Shown piece after piece: positions 1-13,983 of a stretch of DNA of 64,000 nucleotides. The position numbers and the translations under genes were made by a program. Positions within the stretch are counted from its first letter, which is position 1, and the number at the start of each line of letters is the position of its first letter. The notes beneath the pieces are model-generated. The model was not told the DNA's origin. It saw only the letters and a list, made by a program, of their open reading frames with translations, and made no database searches. The stretch comes from Hericium rajendrae (lineage: Eukaryota > Basidiomycota > Agaricomycetes > Russulales > Hericiaceae): assembly GCA_033439255.1 (NCBI GenBank), contig CM065886.1, positions 2,108,001 through 2,172,000 on the forward strand. The letters are read 5' to 3'.

Positions 1-342
1 CCTACCTTCGTCGTTGGCGCCGTGGCCAGTGCTAGTTGCGGAGTTGAGGCAGGCCAACGACAGTGGAAGTTAGACCCTTCAGGGTAATGCGAAAAGGCCA
101 GCCTCGCACTCGAAGATTTGACATGGTGCAGATGTTACCTGCTGCGACTCACATCGAATTACAGAACCTTGAAAAGAGACGGCAAACTCGACTTCTAAAG
201 GTATATCTTCTACATCTTCTGCGAATGAAACCACATACTTATGGATAAACACTCCTCCCATACTCTTCCCCATCGTCCATATTTTGTCATAAATTTCCAA
301 GTGTCCTCTTCTCTACTGCCAGTAGCGTCCAAAAAGTGACAT
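1..342. other. no gene seen
   Basis: Only short overlapping frames occur here and none resembles a known protein. The stretch lies downstream of the GAL7 stop codon and may hold its 3' UTR or the end of a gene outside the window. Confidence 0.5.
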
Positions 343-1669
343 CTAATAATGGACGTCGGAACACGCCCTGAGTCGCTGCGCGGCCTGCTCCGGTGTCAGA
401 TCGCGCTGCGCCTCTGCCATCAATTCGAATCTGTACATGCATGTCAGCAGAAAACAAAAGAACGAGATAAAAGACACGAACCCGACTATAAATTTCTTCA
501 CGCTCGCACTTCTCAGAAGAGGCGGGAAGAAGTGTAAGTGCAAATGAGCGACATCATCGTCGTCGTCTGCGTTGTCCTTTGCAGGGACAGGTCGCTGATG
601 CATGCCCATAGAGTATGCGAACGAACAGGAAAACAAGTTGTCGTAACGGATAGTCATGGCCGAAAGGATCTTCGCAAACGAGATCTTTTCCTCGGGCGTC
701 AGATGTACAAGGGAGGGAATGTGACGGTGGTGCGGAAGCACTGTACCAGCCATATTAGAAAAGAGAATACATGCTTGAAACGCGGATACACACATAGTAT
801 CTCGAAAGGCCAGGTTGCCCACCAGGGCACCAAGGCTACCCAGTGTTCGTTCTGGACGACTACGCGGCCCTCATCGTGCGGGACGCTACGCTCATAGTGG
901 ACATACTCGCACAGAAGGCAGGGTCTGCCGCGCGGCCCTCGAGGAGCCTCAGACGACGAGACATCGGGATTGTTCGCATAACGCTTCAGCGAAGCCAACT
1001 CGGTCGACGGAATCGTCGGCACTTCGGACAGAGACCACACTTGGCCATGAGGGTGCGGGTTCGAACAGCCCATCATCGCGCCCTTATTCTAAAGCGAGAG
1101 CAAAATCGAGATCGGCGTCGCATTCACATAACATCTGTCGTGGATGTACCTCAAATATCTGGACATACTTGATGCCGTCCTGAGTCCCGCGTTTGCGGTA
1201 GATGCTGACCCACTCCTCAATGATCTTCTCGATATCCTCGGCAGGGAGATGTGCAAGCGTCAGGTCATGTCGGGGATGGAAGATGATCACATCGCAATCG
1301 CCCTGGACAGGCTGGGTCGCCAACAAGGGGTGCGGGGCAACTGGCGCAAGGGGCCCAGGCGGGGGCAGGACGGCCGCAAAGTCGTTCCTGAACACCATCG
1401 TATGATCGTAGATGTCGTTCTTGTCGCCGCTTGCCCGAGAGTTTCCCGGGCAGAGATAGCAAGCCGGGTCATACTGCGGCAGGTTGGCAGGCTGAGGTGC
1501 CTCCGTCTGGCCTAGCCAGGGTCTCTTTGTGCGGTGAGGAGATACCAGAATATGCTCGTTCGTGAGGGGATTGACTGTAGATCGGGTTAGGAACAGATCG
1601 CAAGATTGGAAGCTGGCGTAACGCACAACGGCGATGCGAGTGTGTGGTGGGATCGAACTCTTCGGCCAT
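343..1669 (-). CDS. GAL7: galactose-1-phosphate uridylyltransferase (GAL7/GALT)
   Basis: Second step of the Leloir pathway in the cytosol: it exchanges UMP between UDP-glucose and galactose-1-phosphate. Five exons read cleanly: 1669-1627, 1574-1150, 1088-794, 740-482 and 430-343. They sum to 369 aa, close to the family's usual length. The start MAEEFDPTTHSHRR runs into the family block NPLTNEHILVSPHRTKRPW. The catalytic motif HPHGQ is at about 1035-1060, after the GCSNP that precedes it in the family. The C-terminal block HLHLHFFPPLLRSASVKKF carries the second histidine cluster. The last exon encodes FELMAEAQRDLTPEQAA. The gene is divergent from the small gene at 2007 with 337 bp between them. 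No defects are seen. Confidence 0.96.
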
Positions 1670-2006
1670 TATGGGCTCTTAACGACAATAAGTCAACACG
1701 GTTACGGAGGATCGAAGCTGGATGCTTGAAACAAGACAAGCTGCAAGAGAGTTTTGGCCATCTTTGCTTTCCATATCATGCTCAAATCGAGTTTTCGGAG
1801 CAGGTGAGCCAAGATGCGACTCGGAAAATCTGTCGACGGCATTTCCGGCCCGCCCATTTCCGGTATGCAGACCGCTTCGGCGTCCTCGGCCACCGCGCGC
1901 TCTTTCCTAGTTTACGAGCATCGTCACGTCCGACGCGACCAGCGTTGCTCACTGCCTGCTCGGTCGTCTTTCATCCTTCTTTTCACTTTCTATCCGCTTG
2001 GCAGCC
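1670..2006. promoter_or_regulatory. divergent intergenic region between GAL7 and the 2007 gene
   Basis: Both start codons face away from this 337-bp gap, so it must hold both promoters. A pyrimidine-rich run (about 1965-1995) lies just before the plus-strand ATG. I cannot identify a specific Gal-regulator site. Confidence 0.4.
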
Positions 2007-2653
2007 ATGAACCTCTATCCTTACATGCGACAAGCCACGAGCGAGGCTCGCGCCATCGTTCGCAGCATTATAAACTCCAGCCCCACACCTCTTTCCACTC
2101 GGGACATCTTCATCGCAGCCGTCAAAATCCCCGCCAAATCAGCCTCGACCAAAAACTCAAAGTTCATCACGGATAAAATGGCTCTCGCGCCGTATCCAGA
2201 CCACCCGATTCGGTCCATGAGGTAGGTGTCCGCCTCGCAATCCACGGACTCGCCACGTTGAGCACTTTGTACAGTTATTTGAAGCACACGGTCCTGCCTG
2301 ACCTCGCAGCCGCGAAGGAGATCGAGAAAGTTCACCTGAAGCTGGACGGGTCCCATGCAGAGACCGAGCAACAGCCGGCGCCCACGTCGAAGTCTCCAGC
2401 AAAGCACGCACCGCACGCACCGTCGCGCGCAGCTGGAGATGCATGGCTATGGAGACTGAAGACTTCGCAGCCCCCGCCTGCCAAAGCGTTGAAACCGGAG
2501 GATCCATTGGTGGAGGTGGCAGGCGTCAATGAGGATTACGGTCATCTGAACAAGAGACGACAGCGCGCTAGGAAGGAAAAGGTTCGGAACGATTTCAGCT
2601 GGATGAAGGAGGTTAGGAAGGCCAAGACGGAGGGAACCGCAGATGCTTCATAG
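2007..2653 (+). CDS. conserved hypothetical protein, 197 aa
   Basis: Two exons, 2007-2221 and 2275-2653, are joined by a 53-nt GT..AG intron that splits a serine codon, giving 197 aa. The start MNLYPYMRQATSEARAIV is the first ATG in frame. The N-terminal 70 residues look folded. The middle (after LKLDGSH) is rich in Pro, Ala and Lys and probably disordered. The C-terminus is strongly basic (LNKRRQRARKEKVRNDFSW). The basic tail and size would suit a mitochondrial or ribosome-associated protein, but that is a guess and I do not recognise the family. It is convergent with the DDX41 gene. Confidence 0.75.
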
Positions 2654-3344
2654 TACAGTGATCACTCTTGTCCCCCATCTAGCACTCACCGACCATCCAG
2701 GCCAGAGGCTCTGACTTGTTGTCTTGCATATTAGAGTATGTTCACGTCTCTTTAATCACACATTTCAACACAACCCTGTCACGAGAGGGGATCCGTTTGT
2801 CCACGCCTTGGCCGAAGATGCACAAACCCCAAAGTCAGGCCGGTGTAATTTACGGATCAGGATGGCCCACGCGCGTCTCATTTGGCAATCGAAAACATTA
2901 AAGGAGCAGAAAACCGGCTTTATGCACGTGAAAGGGCTTTAAACACGAAAAAAAGCAGGAGAAACAGTGAGGTGCCCAGGACATGCGGGCGCAATGCGAG
3001 CGTGATGAAGCTACAGTGTTGGGATTTACCACATCATAAGATTAATATCTCGGACGCTGGCGCAGCACGACATCGAGAGGACGGAAGAGGATGCGAGCAT
3101 ACAAAAGCCGCACGAGGTCGGACCAACATAGTTTCCACTTTCTCCACGACATTAATGTCGGCGACGTAGCCTTCGGGGGCTGTATTCCTCGAGACAATAT
3201 AGAGCACGGCTTCAGATGTTATGCGCCATTATCTCGATGATGTGGACGTTTCTAGCCATTCGTGTAGTGATACAACCGATGCAATAAATTAAGCTCCAAA
3301 GCCCTGCCCAAATCAAAAGTTTATGAACACGAATGCGACTCTAC
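2654..3344. other. convergent intergenic region, no gene seen
   Basis: This lies between the 3' ends of the 197-aa gene (+) and DDX41 (-). Only short unsupported frames occur. It presumably holds both 3' UTRs. Confidence 0.5.
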
Positions 3345-5567
<2,223 letters not shown>

Positions 5568-5763
5568 GGACGAGAGTCGGGGAGGAGCAAGCGGCTTTGA
5601 GATCTTGAGATTCGAGATTCGCTGACAATGAAGGTAAGTAGTCACGGCGGTCACGGCCCGGGAGCCGTGACAATGGCGCGGCAATTATCCAGCCACAGGA
5701 GCCCCGTAAGTAAAGACATCCTCCTCCTCATCTCTCCCCACACCATTTGTATCGTTATCTACC
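5568..5763. promoter_or_regulatory. divergent promoter between DDX41 and DCP1
   Basis: This 196-bp gap separates two outward-facing start codons of RNA-metabolism genes, so it should contain both promoters. C/T-rich tracts precede the DCP1 ATG (about 5715-5745). No classic TATA box is visible. Confidence 0.45.
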
Positions 5764-8565
5764 ATGCCGAAAGCTGACCGTCGTGCGCGCTCTGGATCGA
5801 CCACATCCAACACCAATATGAACCCCGCGCAGCGCCGTCAGAAACAACCCCGCCAACCACCTCCACAGAAGGTGGACTCGTCTCCCGCGCCGGCGCCCCA
5901 GACGAACATGGGCATGTCCGCCGCATCTCGATATCAACAGAATCTCAAGGTCCTCCGTCGCCATGACCCAACTATAGTCTCTATCTTTGACCAATTCAGT
6001 CATGTTTGCTTGTATCACCACAACGGGACGAAGTGGGAGAAGAAGGGATACGAGGGGAGCATGTTTCTATTTGAACGGTACGTGATCCTTTGTTCGCATC
6101 TTCCGGCATCGGTGTATGCAACTTTTGGGGTGTTATGCCTCTTCGTCGTTGGTAACATCGATGCGGGCGTCTCTTCATTTTCAACATGTTGGAACTACTT
6201 GTGGATCATCTCTGCGCGAAGCAACTCGACCGCTGACATGAAATCCTAGGTGTGCCTATCCACCGTATGGTTTCTTCATCTTGAATCGCATGGGCATGCA
6301 AGACTATGTCCTTCACATGTATCCCGAGGATGATATGGAATCCCATGGCGACTACGTCATGTATCGTTCCTATCCCGAGTTCACCTCTCAGCGTCTCGCA
6401 ATGGCACAATCATCCGTATTCTCCAACGACCAGAACCGTGGTAGCTCCCCAGGCAATCCCAATGATCTCCGTACCTACACCGATGCCCAGGGCCGAGAGC
6501 CGTCTGCTACAGACAAACTCACAAACTGGAAGCTCCTTCTCGGGAAGAATGGGGAGAAAGGCCGCTCAGAAACGGTGGGATTGTGGATGTTTGCTACCGA
6601 CGCGCGAGAGCCAATGAAGAATGTCATGCAGCGGTGAGTTGTCATGGGGTAAATTGTTATTCTTGGCGCTGATTTCTATGGATTAAATGAAGGTTACATT
6701 CATATATCCGGAAAGTCCAACCATACCCTGAACAATACAAGTATGGACCGGATCGTCCTCCACCACCCAACCCTAATCTCAAACTTGATGAACCCACTAC
6801 TGAAAACCGGGAGCAGCCTGTGAACCAAGCGAAGGCCGACTCGATTCGTTCACCACGCAATGGTGTACAAAACAACACATCTCACAAGGCGTCTCCCAGT
6901 GTATCCTCGGCTCCCTTGGGGAAAATGTCCGAGCTCGACAAACTGTTCTCCAAATTGAGTACTGGTCCAGCTAGGCCCCCTACAGCCAGTCCCCCCAGTG
7001 CAGCTGCAAACGGGAAGTTGACCCTTGACGCTCTTTTCGCCTCGGCATCGTCGGCTTCTGTAGCCGCACCACCCCCTGCTAGCCCGCCTGCGCCCGTACC
7101 GCCGAGCAAGTCAACTACCGGTCTTTCCCTTCTCGATTCGATATTTGCGTCCGCTACACCACCGCCGGCGTCCACATCCTCGAACGTCTTGAGACTTGCT
7201 CAAGCTGCCTCTGCATTCCCACCCCCTCCCTCGGCCCCACCCTCGACGCGCCTCTCGTACGCTGAAGCGCAGCCATACCCGGAGTCCTCTCCAGAGCAGG
7301 TCCACCAAACAGCTGCCTACCAAATCCATTCGCCTAAACCTACATCGAGTGCGCTCCCTCAGATTCTCAATCAGGACGTCATATATAGTCTTTTGGGTCT
7401 CCCCGCACAACAGTCACCGTCGTCGCGCGCATCGTCTGCGGCGCCCAGCTCAACCTCGTCCCGGCGTTCCCACTCGCACTATCGCTATGAAGGTGATGTC
7501 GAAAGCAGCGATACTGAAGCCGGTTCCATCGTGTCTGCTGGCGAATACTCTATGACGAGCACCGTTTATAACAGCGACATCGCAGAGGGCTTGCCGAGGA
7601 TGGATCTGCCCAACGGAAACCCGCAGAACGGCAATTATCAGGCTTCGTCTGCCTTGGGTGATGCAACCCCCCGTCCTCCGTTGCGGGGATTCGCACCAGG
7701 CGATGCTACTCCTTCGGCCCATCGCGCAGCGTCCCCGCATTTCCACTTTCACCACGAGGAACACAACGCGACGTCTGCATCGAGTGCAACCGTCATCGTC
7801 GCTCCCAACGCCACCTCTACGCCTCCACCCCACACCCCTTCTGCATCCAACGGAGCCGCCCCACCCGGTCGCAACCTTGTCCCCTTCCACACGGACTCGA
7901 CACTCTGGCCATACCCCCGCGCGCCGCTCGACGACCGCGACGGCTCCGACGCCGATGTGGTCGAGCTCGACTTTGCAGACACGTCGGCGCTGAGCGACAT
8001 GGCGGCGTTCGACAAGCGCAAGCAGGACGCGAAGGGCAAGGGCCGCAAGAAGGGCCGCAAGGAGCGCGCGAAGGACAACGAGCGCGAGAAGGAGATCATC
8101 GAGAAGAGCTGGGACGTGCCGGCGACTGCGGCGCCTACCAGTGCGCACCATGTGGCGGCTTCGAGCTCGACGTCTTCGTCGGTCATGAATGGCTCGTCCG
8201 CTTCATCTGCTGGCACTATTACGGCGAATGGCTCGTCCGCTTCATCTGCTGGCACTATTACGGCGAATGGCTCGTCGCAGCCGAAAAAGGCGCCCGGTCA
8301 GACGGCGCCTGCTGCGGCAAAGGTCGTGCAGACGACCTCCGCCGATCCAACTCACAATGCGCTCCTCAGTGCGATGTCTGTGCATATGCACGGAAAGCCT
8401 CCATTCACGGAGCGTAGAGAGCTTCTAAGGGAGATCTTGTTGCTGATCCACGTATGTCTACTTTTGCACTTGCCTGTGAGCAGAATTACTGATCATGATG
8501 GACAGACGGATGACACTTTCAACGACAACCTTTGGAAAGACTATCGCGCCCAAACAAACCAGTAG
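5764..8565 (+). CDS. DCP1: mRNA-decapping enzyme subunit 1 (Dcp1)
   Basis: Activator subunit of the cytoplasmic Dcp1-Dcp2 complex that removes the 5' cap during mRNA decay in P-bodies. Four exons, 5764-6077, 6250-6633, 6693-8451 and 8506-8565, sum to 838 aa. The EVH1 domain spans roughly residues 45-230: VLRRHDPTIVSIFDQFSHV, then CAYPPYGFFILNR, and WKLLLGKNGEKG with ETVGLWMFATDAREPM. The long middle is Pro/Ser/Ala-rich and disordered, usual for fungal and animal DCP1. The C-terminal helix (LTERRELLREILLLIH type, about 8405-8451) resembles the trimerisation region. A perfect 39-bp tandem repeat lies at 8188-8265. The last intron (8452-8505) is 54 nt and free of stops in frame, so unspliced messages could still be read through. 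Confidence 0.94.
8188..8265 (+). repeat. perfect 39-bp tandem duplication inside DCP1
   Basis: Two identical 39-bp units (8188-8226, 8227-8265) encode NGSSASSAGTITA twice in frame. A truncated third unit encodes NGSS. The perfect identity indicates a recent slippage duplication within the disordered region. Confidence 0.95.
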
Positions 8566-8975
8566 TTCCGTGAGGATAGTCACAATGCGTCAGTTAAGAC
8601 TGCATTTTAGCTGTAAATGCTCATCGAGAGACTACAGCTTACCTACCATTCATTTGTTTCCAATCTTCAAACAGTCTTTGTATCGCACCCAGTCTACATA
8701 CACCATCTGTAGTTCAGCCAATGAAAGAGTCTCAGATACGCGCCACTGTAGTGTCATCGTGCGGTTACATTGTAGTGTCGAGACTGAAACAACGCAGCAA
8801 CTGATCAAATTGTCGTTATCGTCATCGTCAGTTCCTGAACCGGCATGTTCTAGCTTTATCTTGCGGCGACTCGCGGCCACTGCGCAATGCGATCCTCCTG
8901 CTAATATTTAACTGTCGTCTGTTACTTCTCTGCACCACTCGTCCGATTCCCAACGTTGCGGGAGCAAAGGTGAAC
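8566..8975. other. intergenic region, no gene seen
   Basis: This 410-bp gap follows the DCP1 stop and precedes the glutamine synthetase start. It contains the 3' end of one gene and the promoter of the next. No supported reading frame occurs. Confidence 0.5.
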
Positions 8976-10646
8976 ATGTCCGAGCCTATCTCGCCGTACG
9001 GCATCACCTACACGCCCGCCAGTGTTATCGCAGGCCTTCCTACTCTCGGCTCCGCTTCTGAACAAGAACTGGCTCGCGACGGTATCAAATACGTCCGTCT
9101 GCAGTGGAACGACCTCACCAACACCACCAGATCCCGCGTGATCCCGCTCGATGCGTTCTTCAAGCTTCTCCAATCGCCGCGTCCGGGCGTCGGCCTGACG
9201 AAGGCAGCGCTCGGTATCGTGGATCTGGTCATGACCCCGGGCTTCACAGCCGCGGGGGAGTACCTGTACGCACCGGACATGGCCTCCATGCGCACCTGCG
9301 ATGGGTACGCTCCGGGCCATGTGAGCGTGATGGGCTGGTTCGAGGAGAAGGTGCTGCGCAAGGACGAGAACGGCTTGATGACGTTCAAGGCACCTCTGTG
9401 TCCCCGTGGCCTGCTCAAGAAGATCGTCGAGTGCGTCATTAGAGTCATGTGTGAGTGCATATATGCTCATGTTCTGTGTTTGAAGCGATGCCAGCTCGGT
9501 GGGAGTCGAGTTCCTGGTGGGAATCGAGACGGAATTCATTCTGCTGAAATCGACGGACCCCATCGAAGCTGTCAACGATGCGGCCTGGTCTGTCTCCGCC
9601 GCGCTAACTACAGGCTCTGTGGAAGCAACCGTGCTGGAAGAGATTGCGGACTCGCTCCAGAAGTCTGGCCTCGAACTCCTTATGTATCACGCAGAAGCGG
9701 CTCCGGGACAGGTACGCCATTTCTCAACAGTTGCATTTCGAAATCTCCTCATAAATTTGCAGTATGAAATCGTGACTGGTCCATTGCCGCCTCTGGAGGC
9801 CGCAGATGCAGTCGTTCTCACTCGTGAGACCATATACAACATCGCCGCGAAGCATGGCCTACGGGCCACCCTTGCACCCCGCGTCTTTTCCAACAGTAGT
9901 ACGTATAGCACCATGAACTGCCCAACAAATAAGGGTGTGCTCACCGTATCATAGCTGGGAGCTCTGCCCATGCCAACATCTCCCTCCATCGCGTATCGGA
10001 CTCACCGGAGAACAGTCCGGCGTCAAACCCAAATACGAACAAAGATACCACGATGACGCCCCTGGAGCGCTCATTCCTCCAATCCTTGCTTGAACATCTT
10101 CCCGCTCTAGCGGCATTTACCCTTCCCACACGGGCCTCCTACGCCCGTGTGCAAGACGGCGTGTGGTCAGGCGGCACTTGGTCCTGCTGGGGCACCGAAA
10201 ACCGCGAGGCGCTCGTCCGGCTCTCGGGCTCGCCGGGCTCGCATCGCTTTGAAGTGCGCTCGCACGACGGGACTGCCAATCCTTACATTGCGCTGGCTGC
10301 ATTGTTGGGAACGGGCATGGTGGGCGTGCTCAACGGGAAAGAGATGGAGGTCATCGAATGTGAAGGCATTGCAAACGATCTCCCTGCGGAGGAGCGGCAG
10401 AGGATGAGAATCACTGGCCGCATGCCTAGAACCTTGAAAGAGGCAAGAGAACTGGCGGCACATGATCAAGTTGTGCATGAGGTCCTCGGCGAATATTTCG
10501 TGGACAGATTCTTGGCGGTAAATGAGGTATGTGTCGCGTCATATCTCTGCGGCAATGAAGCTCAAGCTGTTTGACAGACGCTGGAGAAGACGCTGGTAGC
10601 TGAATCTCCCGAAGCCGACATGAAGCGTCTCATTCGCACTTATTGA
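8976..10646 (+). CDS. glutamine synthetase-like protein (type I / FluG C-terminal type)
   Basis: Member of the glutamine synthetase catalytic superfamily, which ligates ammonia to a glutamate-like substrate with ATP. Five exons, 8976-9430, 9486-9711, 9763-9898, 9955-10526 and 10578-10646, sum to 485 aa. The N-terminal beta-grasp region includes KYVRLQWNDLTNTTRSRV. Catalytic-domain signatures are FLVGIETEF, QYEIVTGPLPPLEAAD, SAHANISLHR and RFEVRSHDGTANPYIALAA, which carry metal-binding Glu/His and substrate-binding Arg positions. The length and order match the type-I-like fungal proteins related to FluG, not the shorter fungal GS-II. The amidohydrolase half of FluG is absent. The true substrate may therefore not be glutamate (inference). 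Confidence 0.9.
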
Positions 10647-11455
10647 TGCGAATGCGATACCGGCCACCACAATAGATAGAGGCCATGCAGTGTAAGTTTC
10701 ATAGAAGACACACCCTCACTGTAAAATTTTCGACTCTTCATCATTTGCGATTATACACCGCGCTTTCTCCGGTGATAGATGCTGGCATCGTCATGCGCTA
10801 TTGATACGACGACGGCAGCAATGGCTGCATGCCTTCAACATCCGCCTAACAAACACTACAGTTCCAGCGGTTCTTAGGCCGCTCATATGCGCACTCACAG
10901 TTTTTATCGGCGTACAGAACCACACCTGATAAAATTAAACTGTTCAGTTGTGCGTTTCTTCCGCCATTTCTCCGGATTCTGGCTTCTCGTGTTGATTTCA
11001 AAGGTGCCTGCCAGCAGTTGCTCCGCAGAGCATACGCTCTTTTCCCGGGTGAGAGAAATGACCGGCCCCTGACATTGACCATACTGACTTAGCCGTCAGT
11101 GATGCTTGAGCAAGGTGTAACAGAATCGTCTCCAAGGTACCGAGTCGGTGAATCCAACTGCTTCTTTCTAAACCATCAGACGTGATTGAGCGATGCAGCG
11201 CACCATCTGGTCTGCACGAGACAACACAACACCTCTGGCTTATCTTTTTATTCTGTCAGATGATCTTAAGCAAGGCATCTCCTTCAATCCTGAAAAACGC
11301 CGGAGTAGTCACCACAAGTTTCGCAATTGATCCACCAGGCGGCATAGTGCCGTCATCAGCCATTAAATATCCGAACAAGATGGCGGTCGGGGCCATCCCT
11401 TCTGCCTTCGTTGTTTGGGGTGTTCCGATATCGTACTCCATCAGCCAAGCCTGTT
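10647..11455. other. intergenic region, no gene seen
   Basis: About 0.8 kb without a frame I can support. It includes the terminator region of the glutamine synthetase-like gene and the promoter of the epimerase gene. Confidence 0.5.
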
Positions 11456-13153
11456 ATGCTCGTTTCCGCATTTGCTGTCTTCGCCATGTTTTTAGGGAGC
11501 ACCAGTGCTCAACTCCGCGAGAACGAGCCCTGGGTAACGGCAGATCTTGTCGATGTGGGGTGCCATCACTGATGAGATTGTTTTTCCAGCCGTTCGATGT
11601 CACCAGCATCTCGTCGCCGGATGGCTCGGTTACAGCGAAGTTTGTCTCCTTTGGGGCGACGATGGTCGAGCTTTGGCTGAAAGACAGGACCGGCGAAGCC
11701 CTTGATGTCATTCCGAGCTACGACGATCCCGTAAGTTTGGTCTGCACTTCCGATTCCCCAATGCTGACCCATCGCTGCTTTGATAGTCCCAGCTTCTTGC
11801 CGATCCGGCTCACCCTGTCTTTAACGCCATAGTCGGGCGGTAGGCTTCTAACACCACTTCGGGATGTTAGATCCAACGCTGATTATCTTCAAGCTATGCC
11901 AATCGAATCAAGAACGGTAAATTCTCCCCTCTGTCCGGGTGCTCCAGGGCTGACAGGCGTTCTCTGGAAGGCACCTTTTCGATTCCTCCGACGCGCAACC
12001 CTCCGGCCAACGGCACTGACGTGTTCCATATCCCGACAAATGACCATGATGGTACGTTCCCTTACGAGTGAGCCTCTGATAATTCGAAATTCTATGTCAC
12101 ACAGGACAAGATACCTTGCACGGAGGGATCTACGGCTGGGACCGCCGCAACTGGACCATCGTATCCAAGAGCAACTCTAGCGTCACTTATCACCACCTTG
12201 ATGCCGCAGATGAGGGCTTCCCCGGCGACGTGAATGTCTACGTACGTACCCTTGTCCTCCATTCGTTTCTGATAAAACTAATCCATGCCATTCTCCATAG
12301 GTCACGCACACAGTTTCGAATGGGCAGCTCAAGAGCGAAGCCCACGCGAATGCGACCGCCAAGACGCCCATCATGCTCACGCAGCACGTGTACTGGTGAG
12401 TTTCGTCCACTCATGCATCTTCATCCTCTGATCGGCTTCCCGCAGGAACCTCGACGGCTTCCGCACCGACACAGGTAACTGGAACGACACGAACGTGCTC
12501 AACTACACCCTGCACATCGACAGCTCGCGCTACCTCGAGACAGACTCAAACGGCGTGCCAACCGGCGCGATCCTCAGCGTCGATAGCACCCCGCTTGACT
12601 TCCGGACGCCGACGAAGATCGGCGCGCGCTGGGACCAAGCCGTCGACGTCTGCGGGCCCGGTTCGTCCTGTCTCCTGATATTTGCTGCCGCTCTGACGCC
12701 AGAGGCACGCGTCAGGCTGCCAGGGTTACGACAACTGCTGGATCTACGACAAGTCTGAGGCGCAGACGCCCGGCGTCGGTCTCTCAAGCGCCTTTTCTGG
12801 CATCCGGTGCGTGCCCCCGCTGTCGCTTCCGAGCTCTACCGTCACTGAATTTGACACCGCAGCGTCGACATCACGTCCGACACGCCCGCGACCCAGGTCT
12901 ACACGGCCAACTACCTCGACACGCCTCGCAAGGCCGTACACGGTGGGCCGACGCTAACATACAACCCGCATTCAGCCGTCGCCATCGAGCAAGAGGGCTG
13001 GATCGATGCGATCAACAACCCGGAGTGGGGCGTGGACCAAATTTGTGCGTCATTTTAGGTTTTTGTGCGCGCAGCGGCTGACAGGTGAGCACAGATGAGC
13101 CGGGCAAGGACTTCAGCTGGAGTGTCACGTATCGCTTCTCGAACTTTAACTAA
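11456..13153 (+). CDS. secreted aldose 1-epimerase (galactose mutarotase-like)
   Basis: Interconverts alpha and beta anomers of aldoses such as galactose. Exon 1 (11456-11533) encodes a clear signal peptide, MLVSAFAVFAMFLGSTSAQL, so the enzyme should be extracellular. The second exon starts at 11590 with PFDVTSISSPDGSV, and further exons follow across short introns. Family landmarks are FNAIVGRYANRIKN, HGGIYGWDRRNW, DEGFPGDVNV, QHVYWNLDGF with a catalytic-type histidine, and the C-terminal AIEQEGWIDAINNPEW block containing the acidic catalytic region. The protein ends SVTYRFSNFN. Roughly nine exons are inferred. It lies 10 kb from GAL7, with unrelated genes between. Confidence 0.9.
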
Positions 13154-13451
13154 CAGTGAGAGGTTCCATGTTACAAGCCTAGTTCAATCATATGTATTTG
13201 GCATCGGCCTCATATACTGACTGGGATCCTGGGTGCCGGTCGAATATGGTTCTGGCCGACCCCTTCTGCCCTCATGCAGCACGACGTGGAATCATCCAGC
13301 TTTCGAATTTGCCTTGTGCCATCATAGGAAGATATCGGCGATATCTGTACGTATTAATTACAAGCCGGAAAAATACAAGACACAACTAAAACAATGGCTA
13401 TATCGACGTGATCACAAAAGGCGACGACTCAGATTCTCTGCGGGGCCTTTA

Positions 13452-13685
13452 CAGCCGTTTGCTGAACGATAGGCACCCCCGGGAATTATGTCAAATAGGT
13501 TCTTCGAAGCGGAGCACGACGGCGTCCAGATCTCGAAGGGGCACGCCACCCGGATTTTTTCGCCGCTCGCCAATTCGTGCGGATTGTGGCTGCGGCAGGA
13601 TCGGCTGATGGAATTGACGTCTTCGCTTAACCACGGTCTCTATGAACAATTTCCGGAGCGGGGCCTATCGTTCAGCAAACGGCTG
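13452..13685. mobile_element. 234-bp MITE with 23-bp perfect TIRs and TA target duplication
   Basis: The element starts CAGCCGTTTGCTGAACGATA at 13452 and ends with the exact reverse complement at 13685. The terminal inverted repeats are perfect for 23 bp and nearly perfect for a few more. It is flanked by TA at 13450-13451 and 13686-13687. The homologous place in the inverted repeat copy (near 37975) has a single TTAG with no insertion, which is a paralogous empty site. It has no coding capacity. The TA duplication and CAG ends suggest a non-autonomous Tc1/mariner-pogo type element. Confidence 0.93.
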
Positions 13686-13983
13686 TAGTTGACATTTTTT
13701 CAGCTTTGTCCTGCTTATCCATTTGTTCTCAGTATTTCATACACAGCGTGCACAGGAATGCCATTGCGGCCTTCCGTAGATCTGATATTCTTGCGCCTTC
13801 GCCTTCCATATTGTCCCAATTTGGAGATGCCTCGTGCTCTCGCTGCGCACAGAAGCCTACAGAAGCCATCAACGCTTTGACCTTGATGCTTCTTCATATC
13901 ATATGTGGATCGCGCGTAAAGATCTGTTGTTCTAAGCGAGCGGATGCGTGATGCGCAAAAGGTCCAATCTATTGTTCTTTTCA

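Noticed and set aside
1060-1075. GGGTTCGAA-like string resembling a tRNA T-loop
   Set aside because: It is the antisense of the GAL7 NPHPHG coding sequence and no cloverleaf surrounds it.
7450-8255. Long minus-strand frames opposite DCP1
   Set aside because: They are antisense shadows of the GC-rich, Ser/Pro-rich DCP1 region and have no homology.
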